This document shows, piece by piece, positions 26,338 through 34,773 of a stretch of 64,000 nucleotides of DNA. The DNA comes from Nocardia blacklockiae (GTDB taxonomy: Bacteria; Actinomycetota; Actinomycetes; Mycobacteriales; Mycobacteriaceae). Below the pieces are notes generated by a model. It saw only the letters and a program-made list of their open reading frames with translations. It ran no database searches and was not told where the DNA came from. Within the stretch, counting starts at the first letter, position 1. Each line of letters begins with the position of its first letter. The DNA lies in NCBI RefSeq assembly GCF_015477355.1, contig NZ_JADLRJ010000014.1, forward strand, positions 116,729 through 180,728. Reading direction: 5' to 3'. The position numbers and the translations under genes are program-made.

Positions 26338-27311
26338 GGTTCCCCACCGCGCTGACCGCCGTGGTCGCCGTTCTCGCCGCCACCGTGTCCGGCTGCGTGG
26401 CGGGCGAAGGGAGCGGCGGCTCGGGCGCGCGCGAAATCCGTTTGGACTACGCCTATTACAACCCGCTGAGCCTGGTCGTCCGGGAGCAGCGACTGCTGGA
26501 GAACCAGGGCATCGCGACCACGTGGGTGCAGTCCGCCGGCAGCAACAAGGCCAACGAGAACCTGCGCGCGCGGGCCATCGATCTCGGGTCGACGGCGGGT
26601 TCGGCGGCGCTGCTGGCGCGGGCCAACGGCACCCCGATCAAGAGTGTGTACGTGTACAGCAAGCCCGAGTGGTCCGCGCTCGCGGTTCCGGCGAATTCCC
26701 CCATCACCGAGCCGAATCAATTGCGCGGCAAGAAGATCGCCGCGACCAAGGGCACCGACCCGTACTTCTTCCTGCTGCAGACGCTCGCCACCGCGGGGCT
26801 GTCCGGCAAGGACGTCGAGGTGGTCAACCTCCAGCACGCCGACGGCAAGACGGCGCTGGAGCGGGGCACGGTCGACGCGTGGGCCGGGCTGGATCCCTAT
26901 CTGGCACAGGCCCGGCAGGAGAGCGGCGCGCGGCTGGCCTACCGTAATCCGGACTTCTCGACCTACGGTGTGCTCAACGCCCGCGAGGACTTCGCCACCG
27001 CGCATCCCGACCTCGTACAGGCGGTGATCGACGCCTACGCGCAGGCGAAAGCCTGGGCGGCGCAACACCCGGACGAACTCACCGCGCTGCTGGCCCGCGA
27101 GGCGAAGATCGCGCCGGCCGTCGCCGCCGAGGAACTCGAACGGACGCAGCTGACCGTCGACCCGGTGCCGGGTCCGGCGCAGCGGGCCGTGCTCGACCGG
27201 GTCGTGCCGATCATCGTCGCCGACGGCAGCGTGCGCTCCGACGACGACGCCCGCACCGCGCTCGACTCCCTGATCGAACCGGAATTCGCCGCGCGGCAAG
27301 GCAATCGGTGA
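26334..27311 (+). CDS. ssuA: ABC transporter substrate-binding lipoprotein (SsuA-like)
   Basis: A 325-residue lipoprotein: signal peptide MRFPTALTAVVAVLAATVSG followed by Cys (lipobox TVSGC). The periplasmic-binding-protein-II fold shows YAYYNPLSLVVREQRLLEN, the ligand-loop region STAGSAALLARANGTPI and IAATKGTDPYFFLLQTLATA, as in sulfonate, nitrate and taurine binders. Anchored to the outer face of the cytoplasmic membrane. It overlaps both flanking genes by 4 nt. Confidence 0.88.
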   Translation: MRFPTALTAVVAVLAATVSGCVAGEGSGGSGAREIRLDYAYYNPLSLVVREQRLLENQGIATTWVQSAGSNKANENLRARAIDLGSTAGSAALLARANGTPIKSVYVYSKPEWSALAVPANSPITEPNQLRGKKIAATKGTDPYFFLLQTLATAGLSGKDVEVVNLQHADGKTALERGTVDAWAGLDPYLAQARQESGARLAYRNPDFSTYGVLNAREDFATAHPDLVQAVIDAYAQAKAWAAQHPDELTALLAREAKIAPAVAAEELERTQLTVDPVPGPAQRAVLDRVVPIIVADGSVRSDDDARTALDSLIEPEFAARQGNR

Positions 27312-28111
27312 CCGCGACCGCGAACCCCCGGGAGACCGGCCGGACGTCGCGGGCGCGCGGGACCGGGTGGCGCGGGGCGGCGCTCGGTGTGCTGCTGCCG
27401 CTGCTGCTGCTCGGGCTCTGGCAGGCCGTGACGGCGGCCGGGATCTACTCGCCGAGCCAGCTGCCGCCGCCCGCGGACGTGGCGGCGGCGGTGGGCGAAC
27501 TGGCCGGGCGCGGCGAGCTGTGGCAGCACCTGGCGATCAGCGTGCAACGCGAAATCCTCGGCTACACCGCGGGAGCCGTCGCCGCGCTCGCGCTCGGCGC
27601 GCTGATCGGCGTCTCCGGCACCGTGCGCGGCCTGCTCGCCCCGACCGTCGAGGCGCTGCGGACGGTGCCGTCGCTGGCCTGGGTGCCGCTGTTGCTGCTG
27701 TGGCTCGGAATCGGCGAGCAGCCGAAGATCGTGCTGGTGGCGATCGGCGCGTTCTTCCCCGTCTACACGACGACGGCCGCGGCGCTGTCCCAGGTCGATC
27801 CGCACCTGCTCGAGGTCGGCCGGGCCTACGGCCTGCGCGGCCGGGTGCTGCTGGTGCGCATCATGTTTCCCGCGTCCGCGCCGGCCGTTCTCAACGGGCT
27901 GCGGCTCGGACTGGTCAACGGCTGGCTGTTCCTGGTCGCGGCCGAACTCATCGCGTCCTCGAAAGGGCTGGGCTTCCTGCTGATCGACAGCCAGAACACC
28001 GGCCGCACCGACATCATGCTGCTGGCCATCGTGCTGCTGGCGCTGCTCGGCAAGCTCAGCGACGTGCTCTTCGGTATCGTGGAACGCAGGGTCGTCGAAC
28101 GCCGCTACTGA
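27308..28111 (+). CDS. ssuC: ABC transporter permease (SsuC-like)
   Basis: A 267-residue permease from a GTG overlapping the previous stop (GTGA). It has about six TM helices and the cytoplasmic EAA loop (EVGRAYGLRGRVLLVRIMFP), which docks to the ATPase. TVPSLAWVPLLLLWLGIGEQ is characteristic of the SsuC/TauC/NrtB group. It ends a three-gene importer operon. No sulfonate monooxygenase (SsuD) is adjacent; an F420-type oxidoreductase 9 kb away is not obviously related. Confidence 0.88.
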   Translation: MTATANPRETGRTSRARGTGWRGAALGVLLPLLLLGLWQAVTAAGIYSPSQLPPPADVAAAVGELAGRGELWQHLAISVQREILGYTAGAVAALALGALIGVSGTVRGLLAPTVEALRTVPSLAWVPLLLLWLGIGEQPKIVLVAIGAFFPVYTTTAAALSQVDPHLLEVGRAYGLRGRVLLVRIMFPASAPAVLNGLRLGLVNGWLFLVAAELIASSKGLGFLLIDSQNTGRTDIMLLAIVLLALLGKLSDVLFGIVERRVVERRY

Positions 28112-28236
28112 CACCGCGTCGAGTCCTTCCGGCGCATTTCCCCGTGCGATCGCCCACACACGGAACAAACTCAGCGGTCCGAGCCGTTACTGTCGCAGCA
28201 TGACTCAGCTCGGGCAGCAGTGAAGGACACCATCGC

Positions 28237-28836
28237 ATGACGACAATCCGGTACCCCGGCGCCGAGTCCGTCGAGGAGATTACCGCACGGTTCATGCTGT
28301 CGATGCCCGGCGGCATGCTGCCGATGCTGTGCGGATTCCGTTACGACGGTGAGAGTATCGCCGCCGACTTCGTGCCCGCGCAGCTGACCGAGGACCAGGC
28401 CGACCTCGACCCGCATCCGATTCACGCCAGCGCCGCGCAGCTGCGGCGCAATCTCGGCTCCGACATGTTCGGTTTCGGCCTGGTGTTCATCGTGTTCGCC
28501 GATCAGCTCGACGGCCGCGACGAGAACCGGCACATTCCGGCTCAGGTCCGCACGGCCGCAGAGCAATTGCCCGGCGCCGACGATCTGATCGCGGCCGTCA
28601 CCATCGACGCGACCGGCCGCCAGTGGTGGGCGGTGGTCCCGCGCCACCTGCCCGACCTGGAGCCGGTCCGCATCCACGTGCCGGCCGCGCCGCGCGAGGA
28701 CTGGCGCATCCCCGAGAACATCACCGCGTGGCTGTGGATGGCCGCGCTGGCGCTGGACCAGTCGAACCGGCCGCGCCTGCGCCAGCTGCTCGAGCCGGAG
28801 GGCTACGGCGGCGGCACGGCTTCGTTCATCGTCTGA
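28237..28836 (+). CDS. Hypothetical protein
   Basis: A 199-residue soluble protein beginning MTTIRYPGAESVEEITARFM. It has segments such as DMFGFGLVFIVFADQLDGRD and DATGRQWWAVVPRHLP and ends in EGYGGGTASFIV. No signal peptide, TM helix or motif I can assign. Its 3' end lies 7 bp from the converging EspR-like gene. Confidence 0.65.
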   Translation: MTTIRYPGAESVEEITARFMLSMPGGMLPMLCGFRYDGESIAADFVPAQLTEDQADLDPHPIHASAAQLRRNLGSDMFGFGLVFIVFADQLDGRDENRHIPAQVRTAAEQLPGADDLIAAVTIDATGRQWWAVVPRHLPDLEPVRIHVPAAPREDWRIPENITAWLWMAALALDQSNRPRLRQLLEPEGYGGGTASFIV

Positions 28837-28843
28837 TCGCTCG

Positions 28844-29254
28844 TCAGCGGTCGGTGTGGTACTCCGAAAGGCCTTCGCTGACACGGAGTTTGTCGGCCAT
28901 GGCGGCCAGCAGGTTCTGCGACTCCTCGGAGAGGTCGAAGGCGCGGCTGGACAGCCGGCGCAGGGTGTAGCCACGTAGCTGCGAGAGCAGTTCCAGGTCG
29001 TGGTCGACCCGGGCGGCGTAGAGGTCGTCGGTGAAATACTGCGGTTCCACTTTGAAGAACTTGGCCAGCGCCGCGGCCGTCTCGGGCGACGGATTGGTGC
29101 GCTGCCCGGACCGCAGTTGCGACAGGTAGGGCTTGGACACCGGCTGGCCCGCCGCGGCGAGGCCGGCCGCGACCTCGGCGTTGGTCAGCGGCGGGCGGCC
29201 GGGAGGGTGAACCGTGGCGAACAACTTGTTCAGCCGGTCCGCGAAACTCGCCAT
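28844..29254 (-). CDS. espR: EspR-like XRE-family nucleoid-associated regulator
   Basis: A 136-residue protein closely patterned on mycobacterial EspR: FADRLNKLFATVHPPGRPPL, the HTH helices AEVAAGLAAAGQPVSKPYLS, QLRSGQRTNPSPETAAALAK, FFKVEPQYFTDDLY, then a C-terminal dimer helix. EspR is a nucleoid-associated protein that bridges DNA and controls the ESX-1 locus and cell-wall genes in M. tuberculosis. Here it is divergent from lsr2, putting two architectural proteins head to head. Confidence 0.88.
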   Translation of the reverse strand: MASFADRLNKLFATVHPPGRPPLTNAEVAAGLAAAGQPVSKPYLSQLRSGQRTNPSPETAAALAKFFKVEPQYFTDDLYAARVDHDLELLSQLRGYTLRRLSSRAFDLSEESQNLLAAMADKLRVSEGLSEYHTDR

Positions 29255-29699
29255 GATCCCCGCAAACTCCTGAGTTCTATTTCTTCGAAACGGCGGGCCG
29301 CCCGCGCACGCTGACGTGTTCCGCGGCCCTCGGCACTCCAGTCTGTAGCAGAGGAAACTACGCCGTCGGCGAAGATCCCGCTACCGAACTGTGGTAGCAC
29401 ACAAGAATTTCGGTCCCCGCTACCGTGACCGATACGTACCGTTCGCTCGCAGGGTACCCGCGAAGCATGGGCGCCACAGCCGAATCCGGAGACCGGGAAG
29501 ACCGCCGACGCCAGCGCGCACTCGACTGCCGTTCGCCCCCTTCTCCCAGGTCCGCGACTCGGCGGCGCGCCAAGGGAATCGAGCGGCGCGGTATCGAAAA
29601 CCACTGGCGTCGCGCGATTCGGAGCGGATTCGTATTTGTCCCCGCACCGTACTAGCGTTACCGCACATACATTCTTGCGAGCATTGGAGGGGTTACCGC
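29255..29699. promoter_or_regulatory. Divergent espR-lsr2 intergenic region
   Basis: A 445-bp gap between the divergent espR-like and lsr2 start codons. No protein reading frame looks convincing. GCATTGGAGGGG just before 29700 contains the lsr2 ribosome-binding site (GGAGG). A purine/pyrimidine-mixed, locally AT-richer stretch lies at 29380-29460. A region this long in front of two nucleoid proteins probably carries their promoters and autoregulatory sites. Confidence 0.5.
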
Positions 29700-30035
29700 A
29701 TGGCGAAGAAGGTCATCGTCGAGCTCGTGGACGACTACGACGGCAAATCCAAGGCCGAGGAGACGGTGCGGTTCGGCATCGACGGCGTCGAGTACGAAAT
29801 CGATCTGTCCAGCCGCAATGCGGACAAGCTCCGCAAGGTGTTCGAACAATGGACCGGAACGGCGCGCAAGGTCGGCCGAATTCCCAAGGGGCGGAACAAA
29901 TCCGCCACCCGCCCGCGCACCGACAGCGGCCGCACCGCCGCGATCCGGGACTGGGCCCGCAAGAACGGCTACACCGTTTCCAGCCGCGGCCGTGTCCAGG
30001 CCGACATCATCGAGGCCTACAACAAGGCCAGCTGA
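29700..30035 (+). CDS. lsr2: Lsr2 histone-like xenogeneic silencer
   Basis: A 111-residue protein. The N-terminal dimerisation domain (KKVIVELVDDYDGKSKAEET, VRFGIDGVEYEIDLSSRNAD) and the C-terminal DNA-binding domain (RTAAIRDWARKNGYTVSSRG, then RVQADIIEAYNKAS) match Lsr2. The domain contains SSRGRVQ, so the AT-hook-like RGR is present. Lsr2 coats AT-rich DNA and silences acquired genes. The length is normal. A hairpin follows the gene. Confidence 0.97.
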   Translation: MAKKVIVELVDDYDGKSKAEETVRFGIDGVEYEIDLSSRNADKLRKVFEQWTGTARKVGRIPKGRNKSATRPRTDSGRTAAIRDWARKNGYTVSSRGRVQADIIEAYNKAS

Positions 30036-30042
30036 CAGCCGC

Positions 30043-30093
30043 GCGCCCGGCGGGCACTCTGCTCGCTAATATCGCGGGAGGCCCGCCGGGCGC
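30043..30093. terminator. GC-rich stem-loop between converging lsr2 and pucR
   Basis: Arms 30043-30055 (GCGCCCGGCGGGC) and 30081-30093 pair perfectly over 13 bp with a 25-nt loop. It starts 8 nt after lsr2 stops and lies between converging genes, so it may end transcription both ways. Confidence 0.65.
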
Positions 30094-30187
30094 GGCCTGT
30101 ACCAGACAGTGCACGGACGTACACCGAAAGCGCCTCGCAGGTGGAGCGACAGCCGCAGCGCAGTACGCGGTCTTCGGAACGCCGAGA

Positions 30188-31408
30188 TCAGGACCCGGAC
30201 GCCTGCGTCGCCGCGGCGCGCTTGGTGCTCCCGTCGGTGAAGCGGCGGACGATCAGGGCCGAGCGCAATTGCCACAGCCCGGTGGGTTCGGTCGGATCGC
30301 ATCCGGTGAGCAGGCCGATGCGCTTGAGCCGATAGTCGATGGTGTTCGCGTGCACGCGCAGCTGGCGGGCGGTGAGCCGACGGTTCAGGTCGTTGGCGAG
30401 GTGGCAGGTCAGCGTGCGCAGCAGTTCGGGCTTGTCGTCCAGCGGCGCCAGCAGCGCGTCCAGCGCGTCGCGGCCCGGCCCGGGTCGGGTGAGCTGGAAG
30501 GGCAGGCCCAGGTCGTCGATGCGGTAGAGCCGGGGCGTGGCGCGCAGCGACACGGCCGTCTCCAGCAGTTCGTGCGCCTGCCGGGCGACGACGGGGATGT
30601 CCGCGGCGTCCGCGCGCAGCACCACCGCGAGCAGCCGAGCTCCCGTACAGCGCGACAGGACGGCGACCAACTCGTCGAGCGCGCCGTCTTCGACCAGGTC
30701 TTCGGGCAGCAGCAGCGTGCCGCCGTCGACGCCGAGGAACGACACCGCGGCCGACCCGAACCGGCGGTCGAGTTCGCTGTCGACACACTGAACTGCCAGT
30801 GGCGCAACGCTTCCGGGGCCGCCGTCCGCGCGGGCGGGCAGACCTACCGCGACGACGTGGTAGCCCTCGGCGACCTCGAGGCCGGTGTGCCGGGACAGCG
30901 GCCCGGTCGGTTCGCCGCGCAGCAGCGCGACCGCGAGCCGGCGGCCCGCCGCGTGCCGCGGGTCGGCCGGCATCGGCAGCTGCCGGGTGTAGGCGCGGGT
31001 CAGCGCGACATGCAACGACTGCAGGACGTCGAGCTGCCGCCGCAGGATCGTCATCGCCGCCGCGACATCGGCGGGGGCGGCCGGCCCGGCCGCCCGGTCC
31101 GTGCCGACCCGGAAGCCCTCGTGCACGGCCTGCTGCAACCGATCCAGCGGGATGCCGTGGTTCGCCCAGCGGCCGGCGATCTCCTCCAGCCGCGCGGTCG
31201 CGGTCGCCACGTCCGCGCCGCGGAAGGCGTCGATCGCCAGTTCCCGGCTCACGCGCACCACCTCGGCCGGGTGCGCGCCCGCGCTCAGTCCGTCGAACTC
31301 GCCCGCCGCGGCCGGGCGGTCCGCGAGGTGCCGTTGCGCCGGAGTCGCCGCGGCGCGCGGGGTTCGGGTGGCCGCCGACGGTTGCTGAACCGAGTCGATC
31401 ACTGTCAC
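30188..31408 (-). CDS. PucR/CdaR-type transcriptional regulator
   Basis: About 406 residues from a GTG with GGAGG upstream. The N-terminal helical domain (RLEEIAGRWANHGIPLDRLQ, QAVHEGFRVG) is followed by a GGDEF-like middle region and the C-terminal PucR HTH (LTARQLRVHANTIDYRLKRI), which reads like HTH_30. The N-terminal domain is shared with two other proteins in this window (62870-63241 and 63531-64000). A 23-bp palindrome 35 bp upstream may be its own operator. The ligand and targets are unknown. Confidence 0.88.
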   Translation of the reverse strand: MTVIDSVQQPSAATRTPRAAATPAQRHLADRPAAAGEFDGLSAGAHPAEVVRVSRELAIDAFRGADVATATARLEEIAGRWANHGIPLDRLQQAVHEGFRVGTDRAAGPAAPADVAAAMTILRRQLDVLQSLHVALTRAYTRQLPMPADPRHAAGRRLAVALLRGEPTGPLSRHTGLEVAEGYHVVAVGLPARADGGPGSVAPLAVQCVDSELDRRFGSAAVSFLGVDGGTLLLPEDLVEDGALDELVAVLSRCTGARLLAVVLRADAADIPVVARQAHELLETAVSLRATPRLYRIDDLGLPFQLTRPGPGRDALDALLAPLDDKPELLRTLTCHLANDLNRRLTARQLRVHANTIDYRLKRIGLLTGCDPTEPTGLWQLRSALIVRRFTDGSTKRAAATQASGS

Positions 31409-31442
31409 CGAGCCGCCTCCACACTTCCCATTGCCTGTGACT

Positions 31443-31465
31443 ATCGGTAGCAGTATCTTACCGAT
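31443..31465 (-). promoter_or_regulatory. Palindrome upstream of the PucR-type gene
   Basis: ATCGGTA (31443-31449) and TACCGAT (31459-31465) are perfect 7-bp arms with a 9-nt spacer, 35 bp upstream of the GTG start and in the gap after ribH. A plausible autoregulatory operator. Confidence 0.45.
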
Positions 31466-31563
31466 GTTGGTGTACAAGTGTGCACTGAATCAGTGGAAAT
31501 GATCAAGGAGCACCTCGGTAAACACCACAGCCACGGTGGGGGCGCCCTCGCGGAGCGGCGGGC

Positions 31564-32010
31564 TCAGGCGGGGACCGCGTCCAGGCTCAGCGTGGCCGCG
31601 ATGGCGGCGGCCAGTTCGGCGCCCTTGACCTCGAAATGCCGAGCGAAGTAGTCCAGGTGCTCCGCGTGCTCGTGGAAGTGGTGCGGAGTGAGCACGGCCG
31701 AGAACACCGGGACGTCGGTGTCGATCTGGACCCGCATGAGCGCGTCCACCACGGTCGCCGCCACGAAGTCGTGCCGGTAGATGCCGCCGTCGACCACCAG
31801 CGCGCAGCCGGCGATCGCGGCGTAACGGCCGCCGGTGGCCAAACGCTTGACGCGCAACGGGATTTCGAAGGCGCCGGGCACCTCGATCACGTCGACCTCG
31901 GGGAAACCGCGCTCGGCCAGACCCGTGCGGCAGGCCGCGACGGCCCGGTCGACGATGTCGGCGTGCCAGCGCGCGGCGACCAAGGCGATGCGGTGGGAAG
32001 TGGGTGACAT
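31564..32010 (-). CDS. ribH: 6,7-dimethyl-8-ribityllumazine synthase, RibH2 type
   Basis: A 148-residue enzyme that condenses 5-amino-6-ribitylaminouracil with 3,4-dihydroxybutanone phosphate in riboflavin synthesis. Motifs ARWHADIVDRA, EVPGAFEIPLRVKRLATGGR, DGGIYRHDFVAATVV and SAVLTPHHFHEHAEH match the RibH2 class first known from Brucella and Mesorhizobium rather than the usual RibH1, whose motif differs around the PHHF region. No other rib gene is adjacent. GGAGG lies upstream, inside a hairpin controlled by an FMN riboswitch. Confidence 0.92.
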   Translation of the reverse strand: MSPTSHRIALVAARWHADIVDRAVAACRTGLAERGFPEVDVIEVPGAFEIPLRVKRLATGGRYAAIAGCALVVDGGIYRHDFVAATVVDALMRVQIDTDVPVFSAVLTPHHFHEHAEHLDYFARHFEVKGAELAAAIAATLSLDAVPA

Positions 32011-32014
32011 GATT

Positions 32015-32057
32015 CCTCCTGTTCGGATGTCACCCAGGGCATGGCAACGCGAACAGG
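32015..32057 (-). promoter_or_regulatory. Shine-Dalgarno-sequestering hairpin of the FMN switch
   Basis: On the minus strand CCTGTTCG (32057-32050) pairs exactly with CGAACAGG (32025-32018), which runs into the ribH Shine-Dalgarno AGGAGG (32020-32015). Formation of this stem would hide the start of the ribosome site, giving translational control by the upstream aptamer. Confidence 0.6.
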
Positions 32058-32083
32058 ACACGCCCGCAGGCGTTCCGGTGCCG

Positions 32084-32239
32084 CGTTCTCTTTCATCCGG
32101 ACTGTGACCGTCGGCTCCGGGATCGCACCGGAATCTGCTCGACCCACGGCATTGCGGCCGTGGCGCTCGCGGGCTCGTCCACCCGGACCATCCGGATGGC
32201 ATCACCGCCGGTGGGGAATTCCACCCCGCCCTGAGAACG
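32084..32239 (-). ncRNA. FMN riboswitch (RFN element) in the ribH leader
   Basis: The conserved RFN blocks appear in order on the minus strand: AGGGCGGGGTGGAATTCCCC, ACCGGCGGTGATG, GAGCCCGCGAGCG, GCAGATTCCGGTGCGAT, CCGGAGCCGACGGTCACAGT, CCGGATGAAAGAGAACG. Arms 32233-32239 and 32084-32090 close P1. FMN binding would lower expression of the downstream ribH. The aptamer starts 58 bp after the OsmC gene, so it probably has its own promoter. Confidence 0.95.
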
Positions 32240-32297
32240 TGTACGAAGCGGACAGTAACAAGGCCGTTGCCGGCCGCGCAACACGCGATGCCACCGC

Positions 32298-32813
32298 CTA
32301 GGCGGTGATCAGCGTGGTCTCGACCGCGGTCTTCGCGGCGGTGAGATCGAGGACGGGGCAGTGCGCGTCGACGGCGCGCTGCAACTCGGCGTAGCGCTCG
32401 GCGGGCTCGGGACCGCTCACCCGTACCGTCACCCGGATCGCCTGGAAACCCGGGCGCACATCGTCGTCCAGGCCGAAGAAGCCGCGCACGTCGAGATCGC
32501 CCTCGGCGTCGACGGCCAGATCGTCGACGGCGATCCCGAGTCGCTGCGCCCAGAACCGATACGTCACCACCTGGCAGGCGATCAGCGCCGACAGGTACAC
32601 CTCGACCGGATTGGGCGCGGTGTCGCCGCCGCCCAGCGCCGGGGGCTCGTCGACGCGCACGGTGTGCCTGCCGAGCGTGATCGCGCTGCCGACCGTGCCC
32701 TCGGGAACTCCGGCGGCGCGGAAGACGACCAGCGCGGTCGCCGGGTCGTCGGCCACCGCGGCGGCGGTCGCGTCGACGATGTCGTTGAGCGGCGTGCCCG
32801 TTTCGGCTGTCAT
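32298..32813 (-). CDS. OsmC family protein
   Basis: A 171-residue predicted thiol peroxidase. The two catalytic Cys lie in ALIACQVVTYRFW and AVDAHCPVLDLTAA, with NPVEVYLSALIAC the usual helix preceding the first. The family reduces organic hydroperoxides at the dimer interface. The ATG at 32813 (MTAETG) is chosen as the start. It sits upstream of the riboswitch-ribH unit on the same strand. Confidence 0.88.
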   Translation of the reverse strand: MTAETGTPLNDIVDATAAAVADDPATALVVFRAAGVPEGTVGSAITLGRHTVRVDEPPALGGGDTAPNPVEVYLSALIACQVVTYRFWAQRLGIAVDDLAVDAEGDLDVRGFFGLDDDVRPGFQAIRVTVRVSGPEPAERYAELQRAVDAHCPVLDLTAAKTAVETTLITA

Positions 32814-32892
32814 GTCGGCGATGCTAGGAGCGTTCGCGCGGCCGCACGACGGTTGTACTCGCCCTGAACTCAACGATGGCGGGTGCCGCGAA

Positions 32893-33624
32893 TCACGGTG
32901 CCGCGGGCGCGTTCTCGACGTCGGCGACGACGACGGTGACGTTGTCCGAGCCGCCCGCGGCCAGCGCCAGGGCGACCAGCCGGTCGGCGCAGTCGGCGAC
33001 CTGCTCGTACTCGCGCAGGGTCTCGGCCAGGGTGGCGTCGTCGACGAGGTCGGTCAGCCCGTCGGAGCACAGCAGGTACCGGTCCCCCACGAGCGCCTCG
33101 TGGAAGGTGAGGGTGGGCTCGATCTCCGCGCCGGTCGCGGCCTGCAGGATCACCGAGCGCCGGGGATGCGACGCCGCCTCGGCGCTGGTCAGATGTCCGG
33201 CGTCGACCAGCGACTGCACGAAGGTGTCGTCGCGGGTCAGCCGGGACAGTTCCCCGCCGCGTAGTCGGTAGCCGCGCGAATCGCCCAGGTGCGCCAGCCC
33301 GAATCCGTTGTCGCCGAACAGGATGGCCGTCACCGTCGTGCCCATGCCCTCCAGGTCCGCGGTCGCGGCGGCGCGCTCGCCGATGGCGGCGTTGCCGGCG
33401 TGCACCGCCGCGTTCAGCGACGCCACCGGATCTGCGTGCGCCTGCGCGTCCAACGGCGTCAGGGCCGCGATCATCAACGCCGACGCCACCTCCCCACCCG
33501 CATGCCCACCCATGCCGTCGGCCAGCGCCAGCAGCCGGGTACCGGCGTACACCGCGTCCTCGTTACCGGACCGGACCAGACCACGGTCGCTGCGCGCCGC
33601 AGCCCGCACCACGAAACTCACCAC
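32893..33624 (-). CDS. PP2C-type serine/threonine protein phosphatase
   Basis: A 243-residue soluble Mn2+/Mg2+ phosphatase of the PstP/Stp group. Motifs: RSGNEDAVYA, LALADGMGGHAGGEVAS, LAHLGDSRGYRLRGGEL, LLCSDGLTDL and AGGSDNVTVVVADV, with all metal-binding Asp present. Unlike mycobacterial PstP it has no TM helix or C-terminal tail, and no Ser/Thr kinase or FHA gene is adjacent. Confidence 0.93.
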   Translation of the reverse strand: MVSFVVRAAARSDRGLVRSGNEDAVYAGTRLLALADGMGGHAGGEVASALMIAALTPLDAQAHADPVASLNAAVHAGNAAIGERAAATADLEGMGTTVTAILFGDNGFGLAHLGDSRGYRLRGGELSRLTRDDTFVQSLVDAGHLTSAEAASHPRRSVILQAATGAEIEPTLTFHEALVGDRYLLCSDGLTDLVDDATLAETLREYEQVADCADRLVALALAAGGSDNVTVVVADVENAPAAP

Positions 33625-33789
33625 CCGACCACAATGTCAGAACAATCGCCGGTGTGCCGCAGCGACGCCACCGTTTCCCTGTCCGATTCCGTCCGGTCGT
33701 CCGGAACGGACGTCTTCCGGCGGTCGAGACATCCCATCTTTGCGGGGGATGCTTCCGGATGAGATGAACGAAAGTGGAACACTGGCTGA

Positions 33790-34764
33790 ATGGCCGAGTC
33801 GTCGACGCACTCTCCCGCCGAGATCGCGAGTCATCGGGCCCATCCGGTGCTGCGCAACGTGGTTCGGTACGGATACCTGGTCGCCCTGGTCGCGACCATC
33901 GCCGCGGGCGGGTTGCCGGCGAGCCGGCTCTACGAGGCGGCCTGGATTCTGGCGGGCATCGCGGCGTTCACCATCGACCGGCCGTGGCGCGACCATCTGC
34001 GGATGCTCGCCGACTGGTTGCCGCTGATCGGCGCGCTGCTGGTGTACGACTACACCCGCGACTTCGCCGACAAACTCGGCATGCCGCTGCGCATGGACGA
34101 ACTCGTGGCCGCCGACCGCTGGATGTTCCACGGCACCGTCCCGACCGTGTGGTTGCAGGAGCACCTGGCCGCCGACGGGCAGCCGTGGTGGACGCCGCTC
34201 GTCGGACTCGTCTACACCACGCACTTCATCGTGCCGTGGCTGGTGGCGGCAATCTTCTACGTGTATTCGCGCCCGCTGTGGACGCGGTACATGCGGCGCG
34301 TGCTGCTGCTGTCCTACCTCGCGCTGGTCACCTACATCCTCGTGCCCGCAGCGCCGCCCTGGTACGCCTCGCGCGAGGGAGCGATCGACGCGGAGGTGCG
34401 GCGCGTCTCCGGGTTCGGGCTCGGCGTGGTGTCACCCGACACGAGCGCGGAATGGCTGGAGTCGCACGGCAATTACGTCGCGGCGCTGCCGTCGCTGCAC
34501 GCCGGTTTCGCCCTGCTGGTGTCGGTGACGCTGTGGCCGCTGGCGCGCCGGTGGTGGCTGCGCGTTCCGCTGGTGGCGTTCCCGGCGGCGATGGCCTTCA
34601 CCCTGGTGTACGGCGGCGAGCACTACGTGTTCGACATCCTGCTCGGGTTCGCCTATGTCGCGGTCACCGTGGTCCTGGCGCGGCTGTGGGAACGCCGCCG
34701 GTCCGCCCCCGCCACGGCGGCGGAGGAGGAGCCGGCGGCGGTCGGTCTCGTCTCGCGGAGCTGA
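33790..34764 (+). CDS. PAP2 superfamily membrane protein (AUR1/inositol phosphotransferase-like)
   Basis: A 324-residue protein with about six TM helices. The phosphatase motifs are those of the AUR1-type PAP2 group: AAPPWYASREG, LPSLHAGFALLV (catalytic His) and YGGEHYVFDILLG (second His and Asp). Members act as lipid phosphatases or transfer phosphoinositol to lipids in the envelope. It is divergent from the PP2C gene over 165 bp and converges on ohr. Confidence 0.85.
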   Translation: MAESSTHSPAEIASHRAHPVLRNVVRYGYLVALVATIAAGGLPASRLYEAAWILAGIAAFTIDRPWRDHLRMLADWLPLIGALLVYDYTRDFADKLGMPLRMDELVAADRWMFHGTVPTVWLQEHLAADGQPWWTPLVGLVYTTHFIVPWLVAAIFYVYSRPLWTRYMRRVLLLSYLALVTYILVPAAPPWYASREGAIDAEVRRVSGFGLGVVSPDTSAEWLESHGNYVAALPSLHAGFALLVSVTLWPLARRWWLRVPLVAFPAAMAFTLVYGGEHYVFDILLGFAYVAVTVVLARLWERRRSAPATAAEEEPAAVGLVSRS

Positions 34765-34773
34765 CGGGCGGCG

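Noticed and set aside
29636-31450. A 604-residue open frame on the + strand covering lsr2 and the antisense of pucR
   Set aside because: It lies over well-supported lsr2 and PucR-type genes; the translation is low-complexity with no family features, a GC-rich shadow frame.
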